A DNA stretch of 64,000 nt from Euclidia mi (GCA_944739405.2 OX123183.2:90782729-90846728); one strand, 5' to 3'. Positions 12,180 through 25,056 are shown, numbered from the stretch's first letter. The notes: generated by a model not told the origin, from the letters alone. Made by a program: numbers and translations.

Positions 12180-13485
12180 CAGACATAATTTTCTATGTAT
12201 ATTAAGATATTTTTCTCTTTTACATTTTTTTGTCTTTATGACATTATGTGCTTTTGTGAAATTCTTTAAATGTGCTTTGACCAAATTATTGACAAGTTTT
12301 CAATGTACTTTTAGTTATGATTAGGATAAAACTGACTGCAATGTAACTTAATATAGAGTTAGTTACCAATAACTTTTATCAGATCTCTTTTCTCAACTTC
12401 AAAAAAACGTTACGTTTCCATATATTTCAATTATATCTTAACATAAATAAAAAAAATGAACAGGGATTTTATATTCAAATACGCATTAACTTCTAAAACC
12501 ATGTCACAACACAAGCAACAGTTTACCAAATGCATCATATCATATTAACAGTGAACGCGCTTTGTGGCTAATAAATGACGTAATATATCACTATGTATTA
12601 AACGCTCTGTTCTAGCGACACTGCAGGTGAGATTAAGTCGGCGTGCGATGTACAATACCGCCTCTTGATTTATACTGTGCAGTGTGCAATGCCCGCGGTG
12701 TACACCTTACCTTATTATGAATCACGATACACAATGCATGTGTCACAAGCCTTATCATTCTAAGTTTGGAAGGTATTTGCAAGACGTGGATTATGCTACA
12801 TCCTGTGATATTTTGAGGTCGATGCTTTTTGCTAGAGTTGGAGTTTTGTTAAGTTTGTTTATTATACGACTAGCGCGGTTGTTTTTATTTAAAGTTTTGC
12901 GTTGTTCGCCTCTGTTTTATTGCGTGTGCGCTAGTAGCCCACTATGAAATAGAGATATGTTATTTATAAAGCATAAAACAACTACCAGTTAAAAAGATAT
13001 AAATATTTTTTTGATTTCGTTTTGCATTAATATTTTGGTCATTTTATTTTTACATTTCAATTATTTTCGTAAACCATGAAGCACAATAACCACCATGCAG
13101 ACAAATTTTAAACAGCCAACGACAACGCGGTGGACGTGTCCGAAGATCATTACTATAGCTTCACTCTTATGGCAACTGGATTTGAAAATATCTTCGCCGC
13201 GTAAGTATGCTATGCCATGGGCTTATTACAGACGCAATCTGTTTTAATATCCCACTACTAAACACACACAAATCCCACATACATTAGACGAATTCTCCGG
13301 AACGTCATTGAAAACCCTCTCTTTACTCAAATCCGTCATCATTGGCCGTTCCCTTTGTCGATGTAGGTATGTGCACTGGTCATCAATTAGCAGACAAACA
13401 CTATCCGACAACTTCATAAGGAAAGACTGTACTAGGACTCTCCTTTAAGCATAATTACAAATTATAATTAACAGATGTTCTCTCA
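12180..13485. other. No recognisable gene
   Basis: AT-rich. The 87-codon frame at 12684-12947 has no recognisable domain and no supporting context, and I treat it as chance. Confidence 0.45.
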
Positions 13486-13600
13486 CGTCTGTTTCCCCGA
13501 AGGGGTAGGCAGAGGTATGTAAAACGCCCACTTTTAGCCAGTGTTTTGATACCACGTAATAGGTGGCGAGCCTATGCCGCTTATCTTTATTTATTAGGTA
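13486..13600 (-). repeat. SINE family 2 3' portion
   Basis: On the minus strand the end reads TCTGCCTACCCCTTCGGGGA followed by AACAGACGTGAGA, matching the AGGCGTGA-type SINE tail. The upstream block GGCGAGCCTATGCCG parallels GGCGAGCCTTTTGCCG in the 54.8-55.1 kb SINE, so this is a truncated copy of the same family. Confidence 0.55.
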
Positions 13601-13604
13601 CACA

Positions 13605-14525
13605 AAGAAACTAATTTTATTTAAACAGTGAATACAGTAAGCGGTTTCTGCCAGACAACTTTCGACTGGGCCTAATTAAATTCTATGTTTAACAAATACG
13701 AAAAATATTATGTGGATTAGAAAGGTAAACACGTAAGTATTAAGGGTAATTTGCAAACTAAAATGATTAAAAAGTAAAAATAGATGAATACACGTGTCAT
13801 GCAGACCACATCTTATACATAAATGATAAATAGTATTTGATTTGGTATTTAGTAGCAGCAACAGTTTTTAGTCTTCACGATGGATACCTGTATTACGGTC
13901 TCATCCTCCAGGCAGAGAAGCTGTGTACTCTTCCCTTCAGGTGTTCGGTGCCAACCCACTAAAATCACCGCTGTGTCCGTTGATATCGCGCCGCTGCCGG
14001 AGTCACGCGAATCACGTATTTTGCCACGACCCCGCCTTAGAAGCAATACCCAGTGGGTAGTATTTCATTTGCTATGCATAAGTCATTTCGTTATTAAGGC
14101 CTCTGGTATAACTAATTATTCAATACATTGCTGCACTCTCTGGACAACTTTGCCGTTATCACGTATTTGTTTAGAAAGGTTGACAGGTTTATTATAAGAA
14201 ATGTCATAATACACATTAAGCAAATTGCACAGGCACCTATTTAGAATTGCTATTTTCTCTCACAAAAGCACTATACTGATTGTTGGTCATATAAACTGAC
14301 ACCTATAAAGACTATTTATTATTATTTGTATAATAATGTCAAAGGTACGGTAAGCGACGAGGCGTCACGAATGAACTGCAACACAGTATACACATTACAT
14401 TGCGCGTGAACGCTTGCACACTGTCGATAAAGCGAGTGGATAACGATCATTGTACACATGTCTATTACTTATTGCAATGATACTGGTAATATCTTTTTGT
14501 GTATAGTGACATATTGCTCAATGAA
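13605..14525. other. No recognisable gene
   Basis: AT-rich with two overlapping chance frames (13849-14046 and 13880-14197) on opposite strands. Neither has a recognisable domain. Confidence 0.4.
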
Positions 14526-14527
14526 AA

Positions 14528-14640
14528 TGGCAGCGATAGCCTAGTGGAGAGCCCAATAGATTACCATGCAGAGGATAACGGGTTAGAGTCCACGGCGCGG
14601 ACCAATGACTTTTCGGAGTTATGTTATATTGAATTGTAAA
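14528..14640 (+). repeat. Degraded tRNA-derived SINE head
   Basis: The segment GGCAGCGATAGCCTAGTGGA followed by a B-box-like GGTTAGAGTCC and then GACTTTTCGGAGTTATG is laid out like a tRNA-derived SINE promoter. The A-box and B-box matches are imperfect. It is not a functional tRNA: no consistent acceptor stem is visible. Confidence 0.45.
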
Positions 14641-14644
14641 TGAT

Positions 14645-15725
14645 CGCTGACCCGTACCTCGAAGAGCACGTAGAGCCGTCTGTCTCAGCTGCCGTGAAGA
14701 TCTTTAACGGTCGTTATAGGACCTCAATACCTATTAATAAAATGAACCAGTCTATGCCATGGAATATTACTATCCCTTTTGGTTGCGGCGATCAAAGAGG
14801 CAGTCTCTCTGTAGTCAAAAACAGTTAGACTAGTAAGCGGACCCTACATTGCATCTAGAAAAACGCTAGGAGGATTTATTTATAGTTAATTCGTTATTTG
14901 CAGCTTCGCTTGGTCATCTATTTTGTGTAAGAAGAAAGGTAGGCCATGTCCTTCAGAAAAAAAAAACCTGAAACGCTTAAACACTCTATATCAAAATACT
15001 TAATAATGCATAAATCACTACCATTATCACAACGCAGTTGATCCTTTATAAATTATTTGTTTCGTGCTTCGTGGTTCTTATGCACCGGTGGTAGACAAAA
15101 CCGTAATGAATATTAAACTAACTTGTTCGTAAGTAGTAATGTAACACAAATTTTCAAAGCGCCGTCGCAACTTTTTATAAGGGCGTCGCTTTGACGAGTC
15201 AGCTTTCCTCACCGCATTTAATTTATATATTTCACAAGTTGTTGTACTTTTTAATATTGCTTCTTGGAAATACCACAGCAAAGAGCAAAGAGCTTGAAGT
15301 TTGAAAGCGAAAGTTCGCATCGTTTGCAAGATTTCCGTGGTTAAATTACCCTCGCTTTTACATTTATTTCTGTGGCGTCCTTTCAGAGTCTCGTAGGTGG
15401 CAAAGGATGCCATACAATACGTTCCACGGGCTATATATCAATGCGCATTTTATATTCATATGAATACTTTAAAGTTTTGGTTATCTTCTGTTTACTTCGT
15501 GTTTCATAAAATATGCGAGGACGACAAAGGGTTTACTGCTGCATTGTAAAATATGATAATAAGTTCTGAAATTGGATTTTAGACTAATTTTGGAATCTCA
15601 GAAATGTTGGACTTTTAGTACAAAATTTATATTATGAATGTATCCATTAGTGTAAGAAGCTATCTTCTGTACCTGTATTCGGTGAATAATATATTTTGCT
15701 TAAATATTTACGAATATAAAATAAT
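14645..15725. other. No recognisable gene
   Basis: Contains a 111-codon frame on the minus strand (15078-15413) with ordinary composition but no domain I recognise and no neighbours of coding type. Probably chance or an unrecognised repeat. Confidence 0.4.
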
Positions 15726-15730
15726 TTAAG

Positions 15731-16110
15731 CCGTGTGGTTGACGGCATAGAATACAAGTGTCACCACCCCCTATCTTCCCGTGGGTGTCGTAAGAGGCGA
15801 CTAAGGGATAACACGATGCAAAAACCATCTTTGCGTAGAGACGGAAAACTCGCCTAAACCCTATACGACTGCCTCGTTGGTCTCGCGGCATAAATGTGCG
15901 CGTGGGATCGGGAGGTCCCGGGTTCGATTCCTGAGTCCGATTATTGGGTTTTTCTGTCACGAAATTCTCAGTAGCAGCACGGAGTCTGGAAATGAGCCCG
16001 GTACTTTATTACGTGGGACTAAAGTATATCTGGCGAAAAGTGGGTGTAGAAATACATCTCTGCCTACTTCTTCGGGGTTATAGGCGTGAGACTATGTATG
16101 TATATATGTA
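15731..16110 (+). mobile_element. Chimeric SINE: family-1-like head joined to tRNA head and family 2 tail
   Basis: The first about 130 bases (CCGTGTGGTTGACGGCATAG through GTGGGTGTCGTAAGAG) are homologous to the head of SINE family 1. From about 15865 the sequence changes to a tRNA-like promoter (ACTGCCTCGTTGGTCTCGCG, then B box GGTTCGATTCC at about 15921-15931). The 3' end reads CTGCCTACTTCTTCGGGG then ATAGGCGTGAGA, the family 2 tail, followed by ATGTATGTATATATG. It may be a composite retroposon or a SINE inserted into another SINE. Confidence 0.6.
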
Positions 16111-16114
16111 TAAA

Positions 16115-16560
16115 ATAATTTTCTATTAGATTTAACCATCCTTTAGCCTCATTTTTGCAATAGAAAGATATGCTGTCTTCTTCTGATGGAGTCTGGCTGT
16201 CGTTCTTGTTTTCCTCTCGCTTTAGAAAATGATTGTGATAAAATATAATTATTATATTTGTTTTCAGAGTAGATACATACACCTCTTATTCAGTATCTCA
16301 TAATATTTTCGCCGTAAACGAAAGTAAAAAAGAACTCGTTTTCATTTAATTACACACTTCAATGTGTTTCGCAGTATTTTATTCAGAATAATATATGCAT
16401 TGTATAAAGCCAATCCATTAGCGCTACCTATAACAGATACTTGATTAAAAAAATCATAGATTTACTAATAGGTACATATTTAATTTCACAAAAATAATTA
16501 TTGTTATTTTTATTTTTGTTTGTCTGTGAAAAGGAATCCTTCCTGTCTTTTAGTAAGTAG
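16115..16560. other. No recognisable gene
   Basis: AT-rich; nothing recognised. Confidence 0.4.
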
Positions 16561-16564
16561 TTAG

Positions 16565-17068
16565 TGTATATGTTACTGTAAAAGCCCGAAGTACGGTATA
16601 TCTTATGATTGACCAGTAAATTCTAAGATTTGCCAGCATGAGTTGGTAAATATCCATTTTTTTTTATAAAAATACAGTAAGTTGAAGGAGCCCTGCTTGG
16701 CAGGGCTCCTATTTCTGGGTTAAGAATCATAAAAGAACCTAACATAACCTAGTTACTTGAGTTACAGTCTCACCCAACATAATGCCCACCCAACATAATA
16801 ATATGTATATATACGATAATTCTAATATTTGACACATTGTGCTTAAAAAAAGACAAATTGCCAAATATGGTATGTTAGGTTCTCTTGTGACCCTTAACCC
16901 AAAAATAGGGGCTCTGCGAAGTAAGGCTCCATCAACTTATTTTTGTTTTTATTTAAAAAATCGGACATTTACATGACATTTACCAACACATGCTGGTAAA
17001 TCTTAGGATAGGTATACTGGTAAATCCTAAGATTTACCGTACTTCGTGCTTTTACTGTAAAATATACA
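16565..17068. mobile_element. Foldback / MITE-like element with long terminal inverted repeats
   Basis: Left arm (from TGTATAT, then ACTGTAAAAGCCCGAAGTAC) is repeated inverted at the right (GTACTTCGTGCTTTTACTGT). The arms stay alignable for roughly 80 bases, including TTGGTAAAT and CCTAAGATTTACC blocks. Inside are two inverted copies of a unit with AACCCAAAAATAGG and GGAGCCCTGC..GCAGGGCTCC. Similar units occur at 57.7-57.9 kb. Flanks share TTA, a possible target duplication. No transposase, so it is non-autonomous. Confidence 0.6.
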
Positions 17069-17340
17069 TTAAAGAAGGTGCTTAAAGATATCCGGTGGTT
17101 AGCAGTAGTACCTGCTAGGAAGATGTAATTAAAACATTACCCTTCCTTCGGCGTATTCTGGTAAAAATAGCAGATCGCGTAAGTAAAGTTTCCATATGAT
17201 TAACATACCTACAAGTTGCCGACAGCAATAGTTAGATGGCCGTGGCTTTCACGACCATCCAGTACGCCCAGAAAATTAACCAATAGATTAAAGAAGAAAA
17301 ACGCATCGGCTTTCACAAGCCGGTGTCTTTTGATTAAGTA

Positions 17341-17570
17341 CGTGTGGTGACGGATTAAGAATACGGATTGACACCACCTCATATCATCCCATGAGTGTCG
17401 TAAGAGCCGACAGAGGGAGCATATTATGCATATAACAGCACTGTTAGAGAAGGAAAACTTGATACAAACCCTATACCAACCCGTTTGGCCAGCGTGGTAT
17501 AGTAAGCCAATTCCTCCTTTCAAAGGAGAGGCCTAGTCCAGCAGTGGACTGTTAAAGGCTGATGATAATG
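17341..17570 (+). mobile_element. SINE family 1, copy B
   Basis: Starts CGTGTGGTGACGGATTAAG and ends GGCTGATGATAATG, matching copy A along its whole length with scattered substitutions. No protein-coding capacity. The minus-strand open frame across it is a shadow of the SINE. Confidence 0.75.
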
Positions 17571-17574
17571 TGTG

Positions 17575-18160
17575 CAATCATACAAATCTGCATAACTGTA
17601 TGCGGGCGGGTATCGAAACCAAAAAACTAATAACATTAGTAGGTAACAGAATGAGCAGCATTTTATAAAATGATTGGCATTTTAGAGTTACTTTTGTGCT
17701 GCATTTTAAACTTTAATAACATAAGGAAGGAGACTTATAAACCCGGATTTCAAAATTGAGCCATTTGCGAAGCCCGCCACATTCCACTTGTGTTTATACT
17801 TTAACTCCGTATACGCAAATTATTCTTGCGACCAACTTGAGAGCCGAGCTGTATGTCTGTTTAGAATTTTGCACCGAATTTTCATACATTGACGCCATGT
17901 TTCAGTTATGTATGAAACGTTAATAATATGAGACAAGTAAAAGTCGTTATGAAAGAAAATATACGTGTAATGGCTTTAAAACTATTTAAGTACTGGCGTG
18001 GCGTGTATTCAAGGGTATAGACGACACGTGCAGTTTATTATGTCTCTTGAATAAAAATAAAAAGCGAAGGGTGCACGTCACATGAACTTAGCAAAGTCTA
18101 CATAAAGTTCGAATACTTTTATAAGCGGCTTAGACATTATATTACTATACTTGCCTCTTT
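17575..18160. other. No recognisable gene
   Basis: AT-rich; nothing recognised. Confidence 0.4.
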
Positions 18161-18162
18161 TT

Positions 18163-18517
18163 AGGGTTCCGTACCTAAAAGGTAAAAAACGGGACCCTAT
18201 TACTAAGCCTCCGCTGTCTGTCTGTCTGTCACCAGGCTGTATCTCATAAACCGTGCTAGCTAGAAAGCTGAAATTTTCAAAAATTATGTATTTTGGTTGC
18301 CGCTATAACAACAAATACTAAAAATAATAATAAAGGGGGCTCCCATACACCAAACGTAATTTTTAAGGAATTTGTTATTTGATCTTAATAAACAGGTAGA
18401 AACTTAAAAAATATTTAAGTATACATACAACAAACGTGATTTTCTTTTGTAGATGATGGTACTTAACCCTTCGTGCGCGAATCCGACTCGCACTTGCCCA
18501 ATTTTTATTTAAATACC
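18163..18517 (+). repeat. Lepidopteran GGGTTCCGTACC dispersed repeat
   Basis: Begins TTAGGGTTCCGTACCTAAAA, continues with GGGACCCTATTACTAAG and TGTCTGTCTGTCTGTC, and ends CCCTTCGTGCGCGAATCCGA followed by CTCGCACTTGCCC. I recall this start and end as a very common dispersed repeat in moth genomes (not searched). Degraded relatives appear at 27980-28110 and perhaps 56600-56870. No coding capacity. Confidence 0.65.
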
Positions 18518-18519
18518 AC

Positions 18520-21500
18520 CCGGCCAAATGCATGTCGAACCACACACAATGTAGGAATCTGTAGTAGTAGTAGCATTTTTGTCCTTGATCACAATATTCA
18601 TTTTATCGCTTGCAAATGTAAGTTTAAGTTAATTGTCTGATCGAAATGTATTATGTTTATTACTAAGAACGAACCCACAACCATATCTAAATATTTTTAT
18701 TTAATGTAGTTGATGGCAACTAGTAGAATGCCTGATAGTTGACGATTGCCGTAGCACATAAACACTCGCAACAACAGAGTAGTCACAATTGCTTTGCCTG
18801 CCTGGATGGGAAAACGAATAAGAAGAGAGGTCTTGTAGAGTCGGTCCATTCATGCTGAAATCAGCAAGGCTCTTCTACCTCGAAACATGACCAATACTGA
18901 ATAGATATAAACACAGTATCAGCAAGATTAAAAACCAAAAATTATTATTTAAAACATCTTTCATCCCGCTGCCGCTGGTAGTATCAATATGCTCACAGCT
19001 CATACCTAAAATAGAAAACATAACATAAATATCAATGACAAACTCTGCACAAGGTCATTATAAGCACAATTCCCAAGCAAATCCATCGGGATAACTAGTT
19101 AAGAAACATTTATTACAGTTTGTTAACCGCCGGAGGATTTCCTTGTAAGTTAGCTCGTCGTTAATTGAATCGATGCGGAACATAACTTGGTATATTATGT
19201 CGATTGATCTCGAATTATGTGAATGTTATTGTACCCACCTAAAAGTTATAGCAGTGTGAGTATCCGTGGCTTAGGCAAAAAGTACACACGATACTTTAAG
19301 CGTTCAACTGATGTGGTTACTTCTGTATTACTAGTGCGACAAGCTTTAGGCAAGTAGCACACACGATACTTTGAGCGTTCAACTGATTTAGTTGCTTCTA
19401 ATGGGTTACCGCTTCTTGCAGCAACATCAGAGCACTATCGTGCTTTGTGGTACACTTAAAGCTATTGATTCTAGTTTTAGTTTAGAGACAAGAATCATTA
19501 GACCATGTTGCGGCTCTTCGGGTGCTCTGTAAACTCTGACAACAAAGTTAGCCAAACACTCACTCTAAAAAAAATGTGTGAGTGACGCATACATTGTTAA
19601 GATATTCTATGTCTGATCACTGCATTGAAATTAGCATTAAACCCGCAAAAAGAACAAAATCGCCACGGCTGAGATTTATATGGTTGCGGACAGCCTAAAG
19701 TAGCGTGTGTGTATTGGCCTTTCCGTACCTTTCTACCTTACGTGGGACTATATAGTATATTACCAGCTAAGTATAATCTTAGGTTTCATAGAGTACCTGA
19801 ACGTAGGGTTGACTGTAGGTTGTTACCGTACGTAAAAGATTTTATTAAAGGAATGCCTACGTATGTGTGTATAACTAAAATAGTCTTTGTTATCGGCATG
19901 TTGTATGTCGTCCGGTGAACCGATTAAGTGGCGGCTGCGGACAAGAAAGCTCAACATTGGACACCAGAGGTCTTTTGAATGTCATTTTCAAGTGTTTATT
20001 TAACCACGAGAATAAGCTACATTTAAACTGTCAAAAATGAATATTCAGTCAATTCATAACCGATTGTATGCAAACACCGTCGTATAATCATACTGAATAT
20101 ACTTATATAACGCAGTTCTGCCGTTGCCTCACATATTCAAAATAATAGAACATTTGATACAGTAATCTAGCTACGAGATGCTACGCGGTTAGCACCGTAG
20201 ACAGGTGCTACGAGCTACACGAATTTCGTAAAATGAGCTAGCTACGGCATGGGTACGAACTTGTTAAAGTGGTCCCAAATATTTTGTTTGTAAATTTGTT
20301 TGTATTTCGCTGCAAACACGTTAATTAAGTGTTTTGCATAAACAGTGTAGGTAAAACAATTATTTTTGCTGCAACTCTAACCACTGTTGAAGTGTACACG
20401 TTTACGTCACATTTCAATGTAAATAGTTGCTCTGTAATCATTCTCGCACTTGTTTATTAGTGCTTACTTCGGAGGGAGCGAATTTATGTTTATATAACAA
20501 CGAAACAGTTGGAATAGCAAGATGAGAAACAAGAACAGTGTCTATAATTAACATAGTAATTATAGGCGTCTAATTGCCTCACTGTTGATGCCTTGAGTAT
20601 CAAACGGGCGTGACAGGACTAAAGAGTGGCGGGCTTCGACTCAACAGTATAATAGCTATGACATTTAATTAAGGAGATACTGTAGCATCAATGCGTTGAT
20701 GGCACTACATGGAACGTGACTGCGTTTATCTCCAAAATATTAATTAATATTTACGACGCCGATAAATATAACATCACCGGCATTATACTGAGACACCGGC
20801 TGCTTCGTAAATCTATTATGTTCGATGTCACTTGTAAGCAGAAATTAATTAATAAATGTTTAATTAATTACGCTTTTAATGGTAAATATAGATAGAAAAC
20901 ATGGCAACTTCTTCAAGGTTTATCTTGAAATTAAATCGAAGTTGTAGAATGTACGAGTATAAGTTCTATAAAATGTTCTGTAACTACATAAAGAGCAGTC
21001 AGTTACAAAATAGTTTGTGTGACCCATAATCTGAAATGTTCGACAACGTTTGGAACTTCGCTGTCATAAATTACAATTGAGCGTTTCATTCGCTGTTTAA
21101 CTCTTCTTCGGCAATTCAAAGTTAAATTCATATTGGCTCAATCAAAAGTACAGACAGCTCAAGTATTTTTACTTTTCTAACAGTTCACTAGCTTCAGTGA
21201 ATGATCGTCATTTAAACTTTGGTTTCTCCGACTAAAAGACAGTACAGACGTGTCGGTTGACTGCTAACTGATATTAAGAGACTCGTTGAGTATACGTGAC
21301 TGTACATATATTATATTGTGATAGCGATTATTGAATGTGAAATTAGTCTTATTCTTACCGTGTGATATTATACACACATACACATTTTCACGTCTTCAAA
21401 GTTAGAAGCAAACTGTCAATTGATGAATCGTCTATTTATATAATTCACGGATGTCGTAGTAGTTTCAACCCTTAGCACTGCGCCATGTGTCGTGAATTCG

Positions 21501-23245
21501 ATTCTCACTCGAGACTTAACTTTGAGTAAACAAAAAAATGATTGTTTCGAATTTGATTATTTATTCTTCATGTCCGTTGATTGAACTTGTAAATATTTGT
21601 GATGTATTCAGCGACACATGATTTATTCCTAGTGCAGCTGATCTTATAAAAATATTAACATTACTCCAAAGACGCAACTTGAAGTGTCATAATTACTTAT
21701 TTATTGCATAAAATAAATAATTATTATTTTGATGTACGTGGGATATAATAATTGATCATTTTTATAACCATTTAATAATATACATTTCAAAATGTATACT
21801 TTACACATTGAAATCCACTTATTCATAAACATGATCTTCAAGTATCTAGTTCAAAAAACCATCTTCTATCACAATACTTTCGCAACTTTTATCTCAACAA
21901 ACCTCTCGAAGAAACTGTTAGATGTAAGAACGCCCAGTTAGCAAAGATATCGATCCAAACTTCCTAACAGCCAAATAACAAGAGATATGAAGATGAATGA
22001 ATAGCTTTTCATATTAAATTGGGTCCGCGGTTCATTGATTTTCAATTTGTATGGAGCGCAATATACGTCGGCGACAGAGGACTTGGGGTCTAACAGTCTG
22101 GCCACAATCTTGCTGCTACCGTGACACGCAATGTACATTTCCTGCCTGTGTCGCGCTCTACATCGTTGTTAATACTGTCGACTAAGAATAATAGAACGTG
22201 GCATGGACATCGAAGCGCGTCGCCAGTTATTGTACCGACAAAGACGTGGTCGCGCCGTGTTATAGACGAATAAATATATATACTTCCCCCGGTTAGAAAC
22301 AAACCACTTCGCGAAACTATTAACTCCAGGACAAAGCTATTATTCAATCCAACAACAATACAGATTAAGTTATTATGCCTCTAACATTATTACCAACATA
22401 GGTGTTTACTGAAAATTTAATTGCTTTACTTAATATGTAATACCATTATTATCGAAATTATATATTGATGTCTTGTGGTAGCGTCCTGGCAAAGTGGTAA
22501 CCCGACTTCTAGTCAAATCGACTTAATGGTTGTATGTACTAGTAAAGAATTACATTAATTTTGGCGACGTAAGCCATGATAGAACTGCATTTTGGTATGC
22601 TTTTCACATTACTACACAGGGATTTTCAAAATGAGAAAGACAATAATTCAGATATACCTACTACAAGTTATTTATACAAGACATCGCCCGTGCTTTTGCC
22701 CGCCACACATCATTTAACCGTAGTATCGTGCGCTTGTCGGTGCTATTATATCCTCCTCGCGTTCTTTTCTTTTTGTACAGCTTCTAAGGGACGTAATTAT
22801 ACATAGTCCATAACCTACCTCATAAATGTGGCTATCATATTATACAAAAATAATTTTCCATTTCGACTGGTAATGCTAGAGATAAAATTAGTATAGATAA
22901 TTAAATACATAATAATAATATTTTCTTTTGCATTAAAGTTACATTGTGCAAGCTATTATGAAACTTCGTAAAGAAACCACAGAGCGACGTCGAAAGGTGC
23001 CTTGGATGCCTTTGTGGTGAATGCAATTACAGCCAGACAGACTGATTGGTGAATGCGTTGCCAAGGTACACTACAAGGTTAACTATATTGCAATTATATA
23101 ATTATAAATGTAGCATATAAAACTACTGTACTGCTATACAAGAGTACGTATAATTGATATATTTGCTAAATAACGAGCATTAGACAGAACAATGTTCGTA
23201 TAAACTATTCACGTTGCAAGTAAGTTACTACGTAGAAATAGACAA
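18520..23245. other. Long gene-free stretch
   Basis: Mostly AT-rich DNA without a frame of convincing composition. It contains a diverged tandem duplication (19270-19400) and homeodomain-type ATTAATTAAT strings near 20845-20870. I could not recognise the two overlapping minus-strand frames at 21938-22347. Confidence 0.45.
19270..19400. repeat. Diverged tandem duplication, period about 75
   Basis: Two copies of a block with TTAGGCAA, CACACGATACTTT and GCGTTCAACTGAT start at about 19271 and 19346. They differ at several positions, so the duplication is not recent. Confidence 0.7.
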
Positions 23246-23261
23246 AAATCAGGTGAAACAC

Positions 23262-23782
23262 AAACTTTTTTTTTTCTTTTTTTTTTGGTGTCGGGTTGGA
23301 AAATCCTCATGGAGTCCCTCCGCCCTGGGGGAAGGACGAAGGGGACTGTCAGACTCTTACTGACTAAAAACCAACCCGTGTTCCTCACGTACCCGTGTGT
23401 CGGAGGGTTGGGTATCGCTGAAGCATTCCTCGCTACCCCCCGACGGGTATTGGCCCACTAGATGGTCAGGCGGGCCCCGAACAAAACCCCCTTGGCGGCG
23501 GATGAAGGTGATGGGCTCCACCGCCAAAACATTTAGCGGCCGCAGAGGATGGGGAGGACAGCAACGCAACACCAACACGCCTCTCCTCCCGCGACCGCAC
23601 CCGACTGCGAGGGACAGAAGAACTGTCCCTCGCACCCGCCCCTTTGGACGCATCCTGCGCAGGCCTCCGTCAAGCCCATGCGGAGCGTCCCCTCCTGGAT
23701 CCCTCTTAGCTTCACCGCGGGTGACCAATCCACGGTTACTGAGCCCCCCCCCCCCACGACAAGGTGGAGATCCCACGGGGGG
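23262..23782 (-). mobile_element. GC-rich poly(A) retroposon, copy 1
   Basis: On the minus strand it starts CCCCCCGTGGGATCTCCACC and ends TCCAACCCGACACC followed by poly(A). Flanks are an 11-bp target duplication AGGTGAAACAC (23251-23261 and 23783-23793). About 520 bases and markedly GC-rich in an AT-rich locus. Overlapping open frames on both strands reflect the low stop density of GC-rich DNA, not genes. The poly(A) tail and variable-length duplication point to non-LTR machinery. The second copy at 37316-37916 shares both ends, so this is a full-length unit. Confidence 0.75.
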
Positions 23783-23794
23783 AGGTGAAACACT

Positions 23795-24970
23795 AACCTT
23801 GAGGATCCTTAAATAGGTTTATACTACCTGATTGAGTGTTGGGTTATAATTTTTTAGCTTAATATAATAGTCCAAAGAGTTTCTCCAAGCACGTTGACGC
23901 CATGCAAAATCCTCAAATATATTCCAATCGTTATTTTTCCAATTTTCGCTGATTATAAACCAAAATCTTCGCTTTTCCAAGCATACGGCTCGATACGGAC
24001 CAGAAATGTTCGTGGAATTTCGGGATTGCTGGAATGAAAGTCTGGACTGGTTCGTGGTTAACAGAAAAGTATATTCACAAAGGCGTACAGAGGTCGAACA
24101 CGAATGAGTGAATGAACATATTAATCCTTAAATATTGGTCGTTGACTCAATGACGTATCTGCAACGTTACTCCTACAATTCAAGCAGGCGTTTTGGCTTG
24201 AACAACTAATAGTAGAACATTTTATATAAAATGCAAGAAAAGGATGTCACTGTATCGGCAAAATGTCAAGTCCGTTAAATAAAAATGAAACAACTATTTT
24301 ATATTTTATTCATGAAATATCTATCTAATCTAGATCTCATTTCATCTCAACACCGTTACATATTAACAGTTATTTTTATGAACATTTCATAGATATGAGA
24401 CTAATATTGCCAAGGAGCAAATATATATGGAGAGATAGTTTTAAGCATAAACAAGAAACCTATCGTTATTTCTTTTTACTTGTATAAAATGTCATATGTG
24501 TAACCGAGACAGATGTTTTGTATTTATTACCTCTTGAAATACTCATGTCACAATATTTTTTAAAGAAGAAATGACTGTCAATAGTGATATACTCATGTAT
24601 TAATCTTTGATTGGTATTGGTATATAATTCGGTATTTATAGACAAGATAATCATTTGATTAAATAATATACCAGTGGTATAGTATTTTACGAGCTTTCAT
24701 TTAGAGTAAAGTACTTATGTGCCTATAAAGAAACAAATACTGTAAAAAGAGAGGCAATAATAGGATATGATTACTAACTTGAGAAGGCTTGACTTATGTC
24801 CAGCAAAGGATGTATTTTGGCTGAAATAATAATGCAATATTAATGGTAAATACAATTTTTCTCATGAAATTGCGAAGTCGACAATCGAATTGACAATGTC
24901 CTTCGGGGTGCTCCTCACCTACCGCTTATTCACAAGAGGAATTCAAGTATCCACTTCGAACTGGTGGTCA
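23795..24970. other. No recognisable gene
   Basis: AT-rich; nothing recognised. Confidence 0.4.
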
Positions 24971-24976
24971 GATCAT

Positions 24977-25010
24977 AGAGGTGGATAAAGTATACACTTT
25001 ATCCACCTCT
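24977..25010. repeat. Perfect hairpin, 15-bp arms
   Basis: AGAGGTGGATAAAGT and its exact inverted copy are separated by ATAC. It lies about 50 bases upstream of the Tc1-like frame and could be a remnant of that element's end. Confidence 0.7.
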
Positions 25011-25056
25011 CCTCTCACATCTCTCATTCATCTCCAAACAAGAAAATTTCCCGGAA

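Noticed and set aside
15078..15413. 111-codon minus-strand frame as a host gene
   Set aside because: No domain recognised, no splice or regulatory context; a frame of this length is plausible by chance over 64 kb.
15865..15945. tRNA gene
   Set aside because: A and B boxes are present but there is no matching acceptor stem and the sequence runs directly into a SINE body. The same holds for 54.98-55.06 kb and 14.53 kb.
23357..23816. Overlapping GC-rich open frames on both strands as genes (also 37406-37896)
   Set aside because: They lie wholly within a poly(A) retroposon with target duplications, occur in several frames at once, and are Pro/Arg/Gly-rich from base composition.
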